A DNA stretch of 64,000 bases, taken from NCBI RefSeq assembly GCF_013409645.1, contig NZ_JACCBG010000001.1, forward strand, positions 3,842,001 through 3,906,000. Direction: 5' to 3'. Shown here one piece after another: positions 17,328-25,147 of this stretch. The notes under the pieces are model-generated. The model searched no databases, was not told the origin of the DNA, and saw nothing but the letters and a program-made list of their open reading frames with translations. The first letter of the stretch is position 1. Each line of letters opens with the position of its first letter. Made by a program: the position numbers and the translations under genes. This DNA is from Nocardioides panaciterrulae. Its GTDB lineage: Bacteria; Actinomycetota; Actinomycetes; Propionibacteriales; Nocardioidaceae.

Positions 17328-18086
17328 ATGAGGTCGCCCGTCGTGCCCGTCGTGCTGCTGGCAGTGCTGCTCTCCGGCTGCGGCACGACGGCCCTGGCCG
17401 GCCGGGACGTTCCAGGTCGCCCGGCGCCCTCGGGCGCGACCGGCGCCGATGGTGGGCGGCACCAGCCCGGCTGGCCGCCGCCGGCCGAGATGCACACCCG
17501 GACCAGCCCCCGCGCCCCGCACAGCAACCGGGCGGCGACGTACGGCCTGGGCGACCTCGACGGTGACGGCCGTGCGGACCTGGTCGAGGTGCGCACCGAC
17601 GGGCGGGTCACCGCCGAGCTGACGTGGCTCGGACACCGCGCCGCGCGGCTGCCGGCCGACCCCACGCTGCGGCTGCAGGCGCTGCCCGACCTCGACGGCG
17701 ACGGCCGCGCCGAGGTGCTGGTCGCCTCGACGGCGGCCGGCTGCTGCGACGCCTACCGGCTGCCCGACACCCGCTCGGCGGTCCTCGCGGTCGTACACGG
17801 CCGGCTGCGGCCCCTGCGCTGGGCCGACGACGGCCAGGTGCGGCTGCGGTTCGACCAGGGGCGGGGCGACCTGTACGCCGGGATCCGGTGCGGGCCCGAC
17901 GGGCTGCACCTGCTCGAGGCGCTCGATGACGGCAGCGCGGCCACGCTGACCGACGCGGTTGTCTCGATCCTCGCCGGCGTCGCCCGCCACGGCCCGGTGA
18001 CCCGGCGGACCGTGGCGGCGGGCCGCGTCCGCTCGGAGACCAGCACCCGCTGCCCGGGGCTGGACGCTCAGGGCTGGGCGGCCTGA
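17328..18086 (+). CDS. FG-GAP/VCBS-repeat lipoprotein
   Basis: 252 residues. The signal peptide ends in the lipobox LLSGC (Cys about 17), so it is a surface lipoprotein. Two calcium-binding-type FG-GAP segments, GDLDGDGRADLVEV and PDLDGDGRAEVLVA, are 50-60 residues apart, followed by CC and a beta-rich region. AGAAGGGC precedes the ATG. Its last 19 nt overlap the end of the converging membrane-protein gene. Role unknown. Confidence 0.8.
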   Translation: MRSPVVPVVLLAVLLSGCGTTALAGRDVPGRPAPSGATGADGGRHQPGWPPPAEMHTRTSPRAPHSNRAATYGLGDLDGDGRADLVEVRTDGRVTAELTWLGHRAARLPADPTLRLQALPDLDGDGRAEVLVASTAAGCCDAYRLPDTRSAVLAVVHGRLRPLRWADDGQVRLRFDQGRGDLYAGIRCGPDGLHLLEALDDGSAATLTDAVVSILAGVARHGPVTRRTVAAGRVRSETSTRCPGLDAQGWAA

Positions 18087-18547
18087 GCCTCCCCGATGGC
18101 GGCGCCGCGGCGCTGGCGGCGCAGCCAGACCAGGCCGAGGACCGGCAGCACGGCCGGCACGAAGCCGTAGCCGATGCCGTAGTCGGACCACACCGAGGCG
18201 TCGGGGAACCAGTCCCGCACGACCAGGCTCAGCGTGCCCACGGCGAGGACCCCGGCGAGCTCCACCCACAGCATCACGCTGGCGAACCCGGTCCGGCCCA
18301 CCGAGGCCCGCCGGATCGCCACCCAGCCGGCGGCGTAGGTGAGCGCGGCGACCGCCGAGAGCGTGTAGGCGACCGGCGCGCGTCCGGCGTCGGTGGCGAG
18401 CTGGACCGCGCTGCGCGCCCCGGCCGCCACGGTGAACAGCGCGTAGAGCGCCAGCAGCACCTTGTGCGGCCCGCTGCGCGGCGCCGCGGAGTCGGGCGCC
18501 GGGGAGTCGGGCGCCGGCGACGCCGGGGAGGGGGTCGGCTCAGGCAC
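18068..18547 (-). CDS. Small integral membrane protein (four helices)
   Basis: 159 residues. A Pro/Ala/Ser-rich N-terminus (1-27) is followed by four predicted membrane helices, among them VLLALYALFTVAAGARSAV and FVPAVLPVLGLVWLRR. No known function. The GTG start overlaps the stop of the upstream membrane-protein gene by 8 nt, so the pair is translationally coupled. Confidence 0.75.
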   Translation of the reverse strand: MPEPTPSPASPAPDSPAPDSAAPRSGPHKVLLALYALFTVAAGARSAVQLATDAGRAPVAYTLSAVAALTYAAGWVAIRRASVGRTGFASVMLWVELAGVLAVGTLSLVVRDWFPDASVWSDYGIGYGFVPAVLPVLGLVWLRRQRRGAAIGEAQAAQP

Positions 18548-18923
18548 CGTGCCCCCACGTCATCTGCAGGCGGACGGCGATCACGGCGACCGCCAGCGCG
18601 GCGACCGTCACGACCGCCGTGGACCAGGTGCTGCGCTCGTCGGCCACCGACTGCATCGCGATCGGCAGCACGCACACCGCGGCGACCAGGTAGCCGATGT
18701 GCGCCGAGGTCTCGGCCGGCCGCTGGCCGTTCAGCATGCTGCCGACGCCGGCGACGACCCGGACCGCCAACAGCAGCTCGAGGATCCAGACCATGTGGTC
18801 GAGCCAGGCGGGGCGCGGGACCCGGCGCAGGGTGAGGACCAGGGCGACCAGGGTGACCAGGCCGGCGTACACCACCGCGACCAGCGTGAGCTGACCGAGC
18901 GGCGTGTCGAGGGCGGAGCGCAT
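18540..18923 (-). CDS. Small integral membrane protein (four helices)
   Basis: 127 residues, nearly all hydrophobic, with four helices such as LTLVAVVYAGLVTLVALVL and IGYLVAAVCVLPIAMQSVA. It is first in a two-gene operon with the 159-residue membrane protein. The pair may form one small membrane complex; nothing in the sequence gives a function. It is divergent from the PrmC-like methyltransferase. Confidence 0.75.
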   Translation of the reverse strand: MRSALDTPLGQLTLVAVVYAGLVTLVALVLTLRRVPRPAWLDHMVWILELLLAVRVVAGVGSMLNGQRPAETSAHIGYLVAAVCVLPIAMQSVADERSTWSTAVVTVAALAVAVIAVRLQMTWGHGA

Positions 18924-18975
18924 GGCACCATCATCGCCTGCCGATCCCGACCGCTCGTGACCGCCCGGAGGGCCC

Positions 18976-19770
18976 GTGACCGCCGACGCACCGCCCGACC
19001 GGCCGCCCGGGGACGTCCCGGACGGGCTGGTGGCGCGGCTGCGCGCGGCCGGCTGCGTCTTCGCCGAGGACGAGGCCGCCGTGCTCGTGGACTCGGCCTC
19101 CTCGGCCGCCGAGCTGGAGCGGATGACCGCCCGGCGGGTGGCCGGGGCGCCGCTGGAGGTGGTCGTCGGCTGGGCCGAGCTCTGCGGCACCCGGGTCGGG
19201 GTGGCGCCCGGGGTGTTCGTGCCGCGGCAGCGCACCGCGATGATGGCGCGCCGGGCCGCCGGCCTGGTCGGGCGCCGCGGAGTGCTGGTCGACCTGTGCT
19301 GCGGCACCGGGGCCATCGGCGCGATCGTGCTCGCGCGGCAGCCGGCGGCCGAGGTGTGGGCCGCCGACCTCGACCCGGCGGCGGTCGCCTGCGCGCGCCG
19401 CAACCTGCCCCCGGAGCGGGTCCGGCAGGGCGACCTCTACGCCGCGCTGCCGGACCGGCTGCGCGGCCGCGTGGACGTGCTGGCCTGCAACGCGCCGTAC
19501 GTGCCGACCGACCGGATCGCCCTGATGCCGCCGGAGGCGCGGGAGCACGAGCACCGGGTCGCCCTCGACGGCGGCGCCGACGGTCTCGAGGTGCAGCGGC
19601 GGGTGGTCGCCGGGGCGCCGGCCTGGCTGGCGCCGGGCGGCACCCTGCTGGTCGAGAGCAGCGTCGCCCAGGCCCCGACCAGCGCCGCCCTGATGACCGC
19701 GGCGGGGCTCACCGCCTCGGTGGAGCACGACGAGGAGATCGGCGCCACGCTGGTGCTCGGCCGGCGCTGA
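18976..19770 (+). CDS. PrmC/HemK-related glutamine methyltransferase paralogue
   Basis: 264 residues. The SAM-binding motif I is VLVDLCCGTGAIGAIVL (about 98-114), preceded by VAPGVFVPRQRT as in PrmC. The catalytic (D/N)PPY tetrapeptide reads NAPY in VLACNAPYVPTDR. This fits the PrmC-related family of unknown substrate rather than the release-factor methyltransferase itself. GGAGG precedes the GTG start. A terminator follows directly. Confidence 0.82.
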   Translation: MTADAPPDRPPGDVPDGLVARLRAAGCVFAEDEAAVLVDSASSAAELERMTARRVAGAPLEVVVGWAELCGTRVGVAPGVFVPRQRTAMMARRAAGLVGRRGVLVDLCCGTGAIGAIVLARQPAAEVWAADLDPAAVACARRNLPPERVRQGDLYAALPDRLRGRVDVLACNAPYVPTDRIALMPPEAREHEHRVALDGGADGLEVQRRVVAGAPAWLAPGGTLLVESSVAQAPTSAALMTAAGLTASVEHDEEIGATLVLGRR

Positions 19771-19773
19771 CGC

Positions 19774-19794
19774 GGGCCGCCGCGACGGCGGCCC
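19774..19794 (+). terminator. Terminator hairpin after the PrmC-like gene
   Basis: Perfect 9-bp stem GGGCCGCCG / CGGCGGCCC with a 3-nt loop, 4 nt after the stop codon and before the leaderless promoter of the M55 peptidase gene. Confidence 0.7.
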
Positions 19795-19834
19795 CTCGCC
19801 CGGCCCGGGACACCGGTGGCTAGCCTCGGGCAGC

Positions 19835-20668
19835 GTGAAGGTCTTCATCTCCTCCGACATGGAGGGCACCGCCGGGGTCGTGGACTGGTCGCAGTGCCAG
19901 GCCGGGCAGCCGGAGTACGAGTACTACCGCACGCTGCTGCAGGCCGAGGTCAACGCGGCCATCGAGGGCGCGCAGGAGGCGGGCGCCACGGAGTTCCTGG
20001 TCAACGACTCCCACTCCCGGATGCAGAACCTGCGCCCGGACACCCTGGCCGGGAACGCGCGCTACCTCTCCGGCCGGCACAAGCCGCTCTACATGATGCA
20101 GGGGCTCGACGAGTCCTTCGACGCCGTCTTCCTCGTCTCCTACCACGGCTCGATGTCGACGGCCTCGCCGCTCTCGCACACCTACAACCCGCGCGCCATC
20201 GCCGAGGTGCGGCTGGGCGGGACGGTGGTGGGCGAGTCCGGCATCAACGCGCTCGTCGCCCAGGCGTACGGCGTACCGGTGGTGCTGGTGACCGGCGACG
20301 ACGTCACCGCCGCCGAGGCCGAGGCGGTCTGCCCGGGGATCCGCACCGCCGTGGTGAAGTCCGCGGTGTCCCGGTTCGCCGCCGAGAGCCTGCACCCGTC
20401 GGTGGCGCGCGAGCTGATCCGGGACCGGGCCCGTGAAGCGATCGCCGGCCTGGCCGACGCCACGCCCCCGCGGATCGCGCTGCCCGCCGCGCTCGCGGTG
20501 CGCTTCCGCAACGCCGACCTGGCCGAGATGGCCACCTGGGTCGACGGGGTACGCCGCTGCGAGGACCCCGACGAGGCCACCACGGTCACGATCACCGACG
20601 ACGACCCGCTGCGGTTGTTCCGCCGCTTCATCACCACGGTGCTGCTCACCCGCGACATCGCCGAGTGA
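19835..20668 (+). CDS. M55-family D-aminopeptidase (DppA-like)
   Basis: 277 residues, the usual length. The zinc ligands lie in the start FISSDMEGTAGVV, in VNDSHSRMQNL, and in the later HG and E positions (VSYHGSM, VGESGINA). DppA cleaves N-terminal D-Ala, so a role in turnover of wall peptides or D-amino-acid peptides is likely. The GTG start follows TAGCCT (19821-19826) by 8 nt. It stands alone and converges on the heme oxygenase gene. Confidence 0.88.
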   Translation: MKVFISSDMEGTAGVVDWSQCQAGQPEYEYYRTLLQAEVNAAIEGAQEAGATEFLVNDSHSRMQNLRPDTLAGNARYLSGRHKPLYMMQGLDESFDAVFLVSYHGSMSTASPLSHTYNPRAIAEVRLGGTVVGESGINALVAQAYGVPVVLVTGDDVTAAEAEAVCPGIRTAVVKSAVSRFAAESLHPSVARELIRDRAREAIAGLADATPPRIALPAALAVRFRNADLAEMATWVDGVRRCEDPDEATTVTITDDDPLRLFRRFITTVLLTRDIAE

Positions 20669-20695
20669 CCCCGGCCGGCCGGACGGACGGCAGGC

Positions 20696-21361
20696 TCAGG
20701 CCGGCGCGGGCGAGGCCACCTCGTCGAGCAGGCCACGGTTGAGCCGGAACGCCAGCCGGACCTCCTCGACCAGGGCGCGGCGCTGGGCGCCGGTGAGCGG
20801 CAGCGCGTCGAGGCGGTCGCGGTAGTCCCGCTTGTAGGGCACCGGCTTGGGCACCGCGGGGAAGTCGTAGAACGCCAGGCCGACGTCGTCGCCGTCCCGG
20901 GCGGCCCGCAGCGCGTGGGCGAGCATCCGGCCCCCGGAGAGGTCGCCCAGGTAGCGCGTGTAGTGGTGGGCCACCAGCAGCTCGGGGACGGCCGCGGCAG
21001 TCTCGATCCGGTCCCGGTAGGCGACCGCCGCCGGCGACGCCGCGGGTCGGTCACCGGGGGCCCAGTGGTCCAGGTCGAGGTCCAGTGCCTCGGTGCGGGC
21101 GAGGTCCTCGTCGTACACCGCGGCCACCGCCGGGTGCGCGCGGTGGGCGCGCAGCGCCGCCTCGAGCGCGGCGTAGACGACGCGCAGCCGCTGCAGGTAG
21201 CCGGCGTACTGGTTCGCCGTGGCGCGGCCCGCGAGCAGGTCGCCCACGAACGCGCTGCCCTCGGCGCGGCGGTGCTCGTCGGCCGACCCCTCGCGCAGGG
21301 CCACCGAGAGCGGCAGGTGCGGCCCCTCGTCGGGGGCGGGGCGCTGGTGGTCGATGTCCAT
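20696..21361 (-). CDS. Heme oxygenase (biliverdin-producing, HmuO type)
   Basis: 221 residues. Opens heme to biliverdin, iron and CO. The proximal heme ligand is His30 in SADEHRRAEGSAF. The distal helix GDLSGGRM (139-146) carries the catalytic Asp140 and flexible glycines. No heme importer is nearby; instead a bacteriophytochrome that needs biliverdin lies 1.4 kb away. So supplying that chromophore is a likelier role than iron scavenging (inference). It is divergent from the STAS gene at 21503 across 141 bp. TAGCGT at 21371-21376 lies 9 nt before the ATG. Confidence 0.92.
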   Translation of the reverse strand: MDIDHQRPAPDEGPHLPLSVALREGSADEHRRAEGSAFVGDLLAGRATANQYAGYLQRLRVVYAALEAALRAHRAHPAVAAVYDEDLARTEALDLDLDHWAPGDRPAASPAAVAYRDRIETAAAVPELLVAHHYTRYLGDLSGGRMLAHALRAARDGDDVGLAFYDFPAVPKPVPYKRDYRDRLDALPLTGAQRRALVEEVRLAFRLNRGLLDEVASPAPA

Positions 21362-21502
21362 GTCCGGCCCACGCTACGTCACCACGGCGGCGCCCGCAGC
21401 GACAGCGGGACGGCACCGGCGGGACACCGGCGGGCCACCCGTGGGCCCGGTCGATCGACCCGGGCTGGGGCAGCCGGCGCCTCGGCGGTCTATGCTCGGG
21501 GC

Positions 21503-21814
21503 GTGGAACAGCAGCAGTCCTATGCCTCCAGCTTCGACGAGACGGCCCAGGTGCTCACCGTGCGCGGGGACATCGACGAGGCGGGTGGTGTCGCCCTGCG
21601 TGAGGAGATCTCCAAGTACTCCCACGACTTCGAGCGCACCATCACCTTGAACCTCACCGACGTCGACTACTGCCCGAGCCTGGCGGTCGGGGTCCTGGCG
21701 ACGGCCCGGCGCCGGGCCGAGGAGTCCGGGGTCGAGCTGGGCATGATCGCCGCCGAGGGCTCGATCGCCCAGCGGGTCCTGACCATCTGCGGGCTCGACC
21801 ACACCAACGCCTGA
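21503..21814 (+). CDS. STAS-domain anti-sigma-factor antagonist (atypical)
   Basis: 103 residues, a single STAS domain (VLTVRGDIDEAGG, ITLNLTDVDYCPSLAVGVL). In canonical antagonists the acceptor loop reads DS(S/T)GLGVL; here it is P58-S59-L60-A-V-G-V-L. The usual second Ser/Thr is Leu, leaving Ser59 as the only candidate. It is a close paralogue of the STAS protein at 22286-22645. The GTG follows TATGCT (21491-21496) by 6 nt, suggesting a leaderless transcript. First gene of a pair with the RsbW-like kinase. Confidence 0.85.
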   Translation: MEQQQSYASSFDETAQVLTVRGDIDEAGGVALREEISKYSHDFERTITLNLTDVDYCPSLAVGVLATARRRAEESGVELGMIAAEGSIAQRVLTICGLDHTNA

Positions 21815-21827
21815 TGGGTACGGGGTC

Positions 21828-22256
21828 GTGACCGAGGGCTCGCGCCCGGCGCCGTCGACCCGGCCCGCCGCCCACAGCGAGGTCCACGAGCTGCCGTTCG
21901 GCAGCGGGGCCAACGCCGCGGCCCGGGCCCTGCTGGCCGCGTTCGCCGAGCGGCAGCGACTGGGCCAGCGGGTCCGCCAGGACGCGGTCCTCGTGCTCGG
22001 CGAGCTGGTCGCGAACGGCGTGGACCACGGCCGCCCCGACAGCCAGGACGGCCTGGAGGTCTCCTGGCACCTCGACGGCGTCTCGCTGCGCCTGAGCGTG
22101 TACGACGGCGGCGGCACCTCGGTGCCGCACGTGGTCGCCCCCGACCCCTATGCCCCCCGCGGTCGCGGGTTGGCGATGGTGGCGGCGCTCTCCTCGAGCT
22201 GGTGGTTCGAGGACACCCGCGGCACCCGGGTCACCGCGGTCCTCGACGTCGAGTAG
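21828..22256 (+). CDS. RsbW-type serine kinase / anti-sigma factor (HATPase)
   Basis: 142 residues. GHKL ATPase boxes: N box GELVANGVDHG, G1 VYDGGGTSV, G2 RGRGLAMVAALSSSWWFED. Such proteins phosphorylate STAS antagonists and may hold a sigma factor. It starts 13 nt after the upstream STAS gene, the classic antagonist-kinase pair. No sigma factor is adjacent, so its target is elsewhere or it acts only in signalling. Confidence 0.88.
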   Translation: MTEGSRPAPSTRPAAHSEVHELPFGSGANAAARALLAAFAERQRLGQRVRQDAVLVLGELVANGVDHGRPDSQDGLEVSWHLDGVSLRLSVYDGGGTSVPHVVAPDPYAPRGRGLAMVAALSSSWWFEDTRGTRVTAVLDVE

Positions 22257-22285
22257 CCGGCGAGGCGGACGCCGGGTCGTGGGTG

Positions 22286-22645
22286 TCAGGCCAGCAGGTC
22301 GGTGTCGGGGCCCTCGTCGGAGAGCTGGCCGGAGACCTCGTCGAGCGACTCGCGGTAGGGCAGCGCACAGACCATCAGCACCCGCTGGGCGACCGTGCCC
22401 GGCCGGGCCACCAGCACGATCTCGGCGCCGGCCTTACGCGCGGCGCCCAGGCCGCGGGTGAGCACGCCCACCCCCACGCTGGGCAGGTAGTCCACGTCGC
22501 TCAGGTCCACCACCAGCCGCGCCCCCGGCGCGCTGCCGTGCTCGGCGAGCAGGTTGCGCAGCGCGATGATGCCGTAGTCGTCCACCTCGCCGCGGACGGT
22601 CAGCGTCTGGTCGGTGAGGTCTGCGGTGAAGGTCCTGTCGAACAC
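22286..22645 (-). CDS. STAS-domain anti-sigma-factor antagonist (atypical)
   Basis: 119 residues. TLTVRGEVDDYGIIALRNLL and LVVDLSDVDYLPSVGVGVL mark a STAS domain. The acceptor loop is P55-S56-V57-G-V-G-V-L, with the normal Asp replaced by Pro and the normal second Ser/Thr by Val, as in its paralogue at 21503. The shared AQRVL(M/T)xC near the C-terminus confirms kinship. The GTG at 22645 follows TAGGCT by 7 nt (leaderless). It shares a 131-bp divergent region with the phytochrome gene. Confidence 0.83.
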   Translation of the reverse strand: MFDRTFTADLTDQTLTVRGEVDDYGIIALRNLLAEHGSAPGARLVVDLSDVDYLPSVGVGVLTRGLGAARKAGAEIVLVARPGTVAQRVLMVCALPYRESLDEVSGQLSDEGPDTDLLA

Positions 22646-22776
22646 GCCCGCCAGCCTAGGGCTGCAGCGGTGAGGCGCGCCCTCACCCCTACAGGTGAGG
22701 CAGGAGCCTGCTGGCTCCGCAGGCGTTAGTGTGGCGCTCTCGTCCAGCAGCGGCGAGACGTCGAGGGGAAGGCACC

Positions 22777-25029
22777 ATGACCGCAGCACCGCAGACCGGG
22801 CACACGCCCGCCTACGGCCCCGTCGACCTCACCAACTGCGAGGACGAACCGATCCACATCCCCGGCGCCATCCAGCCGCACGGCTGCCTCCTCGCCCTCG
22901 ACCCCGCCTCGCTCGAGGTGGTCGTCGCGTCGGCCAACACCGGCGACCTGCTCGGCACCGAGCCGGCCGCGGCGATCGGCCGCCCGCTGGCCGACCTGCT
23001 CGGCGCGACGGTCGCCACCGACGTACGCCGTCGGTGGGCCGAGCAGGCGTTCGACGAGCCGATGATCGTGCGGCTGACCGACACCCGCGACGGCGCGCTG
23101 GCCGGCGCCGAGGTGGACGTCAGCCTGCACCGGTCCGGGGAGCGCCTGGTGGTGGAGGTCGAGCCGCTCGGCCGGCCCCGCTCGGTGCTGCTGAGCTACC
23201 AGTCCGCGCGCGCGGCGATGGCCCGGCTCTCCGCCCAGACCTCGGTGGTCGGGCTCGGCGAGCAGCTGGCCCGCGAGGTCGGCGAGATCACCGACTTCGA
23301 CCGGGTCATGGTCTACCGCTTCGACCAGGACTGGAACGGCGAGGTGATCGCGGAGGAGCGGCGCCCCGACCTCAACGCGTTCCTCGGCCTGCACTACCCG
23401 GCGGCCGACATCCCCGCCCAGGCCCGGCAGCTCTACACCGTCAACTGGACCCGGCTGATCGCCGACGTGGACTACCGGCCCGCCCCCCTCGAGCCGGTGC
23501 TGGACCCCGGCACGCGGCGGCCCCTGGACCTGTCCTTCTCCACGCTGCGCAGCGTCTCGCCGATCCACCTGGAGTACCTGCGCAACATGGGCGTGACCGC
23601 CTCGATGTCGATCTCGCTGGTCGTGGAGGGCGAGCTGTGGGGCCTGGTCGCGTGCCACCACTACTCCGGGCCGCACCGCCCCAGCCAGGACGCCCGGGCC
23701 GCCGCCGAGTTCCTGGGCCAGGTGGCCTCCCAGCAGATCGCCGAACGCACCCGCAGCGACGCCCGGGAGCGCGCGCTGGAGCGCGCCTCCACCCTCGGCC
23801 GGATCGTCGGGCGGGCGGCCGCCACCAACGCCGCGCTCGACGCGCTGCTCGTCGACCCCGAGCTGCTCGCGCTGATGGACGCCACCGGCGCGGCGCTGTC
23901 CTACGACGGAGCGATGCGCACGCTCGGCGACGTCCCCGACCATCGGACCGTGGAGCTGGTGGCGCACCGGCTGCTCGACGGACAGGAGGGGGTGGCCGGC
24001 TTCAGTGACCGGCTGGCCGACCTCGACCCGGCGCTGGCCCGAGCCGAGGGACTGCCCCCCGGGGCGCTCGCGGTCGGCGTGCTGCCGGACCGCTACCTGG
24101 TCTGGTTCCGCCCCGAGATCGAGCAGACCGTGGACTGGGGCGGCGACCCCCGGAACAAGGAGCTCGCCGCGGCCGAGGACGGCACGGTGCGGCTCTCGCC
24201 GCGCAGGTCGTTCGAGAAGTGGCGCGAGATCGTCAGCGGGCGCAGCTGCCCCTGGGACGAGGAGGACCTCGAGGCCGCACGCGACCTGCGCGACCGGGTC
24301 AACGGGCTGCTGCTGCGTCGCTCCCGCGACCAGATCGAGGTCGCCGAGTCGCTGCAGCGCAGCGTCCTGGCCAACGTGGCGCCCACGCTGGAGGGACTGG
24401 ACGTCGCGGTGCGCTACGCCTCGGCCGCGTCCTACCAGCTCGGCGGCGACTGGTGGGACTGCCTGGTCCTCGACCGGGAGCGGGTCGCGTTCGTCATCGG
24501 CGACGTCGCCGGCCACGGGGTCTCCGCGGTGGCGGCGATGACCCAGGTCCGGGCCGCCCTGCGCGCCTACCTCTTCGCCAGCAACGACCTGGGGCACAGC
24601 CTCGACCAGCTGGACCGCTTCATGTCCGCGCTGCTCGGCGACCAGATCGCCTCGGCGCAGATCGCGGTCATCGACCGCCGGAACCGGGTGATCGAGCTGG
24701 CCAGCGCCGGCCACCCGGCGCCGCTGCTGCTGCCGCCGGACCCCGAGCAGCCGCTGCGGCCGGTGCCGCGACCGGTGCTGGGGCTCGGCAGCGGCGAGGC
24801 CGTGGTCACCGCGGTGGAGGTCCCGGCCGGCACCACGCTGGTGATGTTCACCGACGGTGTGATCGAGCGCCGCGGCGTGGACCTGTTCGAGAGCCTGGAC
24901 CAGCTCGCCCGGATCGCCGACGTCGGCCCCGGCCAGGAGGACCTCGAGGTCTGGCTGGACCGGCTGCTGGAGTCGTTGCCCGAGCCCGGGGACGACGACC
25001 GTACCGTGGTCGCGATCACCGTCAACTGA
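22777..25029 (+). CDS. Bacteriophytochrome fused to PP2C (SpoIIE/RsbU) phosphatase
   Basis: 750 residues: PAS (about 15-130), GAF (about 145-320), PHY (about 330-510), then a PP2C phosphatase (about 525-750) instead of a histidine kinase. Biliverdin-binding Cys21 is in LTNCEDEPIHIPG. Chromophore-pocket residues are kept: Tyr180, DIP 211-213, His264, His294. The PHY tongue has WGGDP (454-458) and PRRSF (475-479). Phosphatase metal ligands are present at GGDWWD (Asp558, Asp561), GDVAGHG (576), FTDG (693) and DDDR (739-741). Light should switch phosphatase activity toward phosphorylated STAS proteins, probably those next door (inference). GAGGGGAAGG precedes the ATG. Confidence 0.93.
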   Translation: MTAAPQTGHTPAYGPVDLTNCEDEPIHIPGAIQPHGCLLALDPASLEVVVASANTGDLLGTEPAAAIGRPLADLLGATVATDVRRRWAEQAFDEPMIVRLTDTRDGALAGAEVDVSLHRSGERLVVEVEPLGRPRSVLLSYQSARAAMARLSAQTSVVGLGEQLAREVGEITDFDRVMVYRFDQDWNGEVIAEERRPDLNAFLGLHYPAADIPAQARQLYTVNWTRLIADVDYRPAPLEPVLDPGTRRPLDLSFSTLRSVSPIHLEYLRNMGVTASMSISLVVEGELWGLVACHHYSGPHRPSQDARAAAEFLGQVASQQIAERTRSDARERALERASTLGRIVGRAAATNAALDALLVDPELLALMDATGAALSYDGAMRTLGDVPDHRTVELVAHRLLDGQEGVAGFSDRLADLDPALARAEGLPPGALAVGVLPDRYLVWFRPEIEQTVDWGGDPRNKELAAAEDGTVRLSPRRSFEKWREIVSGRSCPWDEEDLEAARDLRDRVNGLLLRRSRDQIEVAESLQRSVLANVAPTLEGLDVAVRYASAASYQLGGDWWDCLVLDRERVAFVIGDVAGHGVSAVAAMTQVRAALRAYLFASNDLGHSLDQLDRFMSALLGDQIASAQIAVIDRRNRVIELASAGHPAPLLLPPDPEQPLRPVPRPVLGLGSGEAVVTAVEVPAGTTLVMFTDGVIERRGVDLFESLDQLARIADVGPGQEDLEVWLDRLLESLPEPGDDDRTVVAITVN

Positions 25030-25147
25030 CCGCCTCGCGGCCTGGCTCCCCGTCGGTTCGGGCGGCTAGGATGGCGGCTGCAGAGGGTTTCACGCGTCTT
25101 GGAGGTGGGTTCGGCGCGTCGTAGTGACGCACCCGAAAGGCCCTCCG

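Noticed and set aside
20696..21361. Heme oxygenase as part of a heme-iron uptake locus
   Set aside because: No heme transporter, hemophore or Fur-like box was seen nearby, while a biliverdin-binding photoreceptor is close by.
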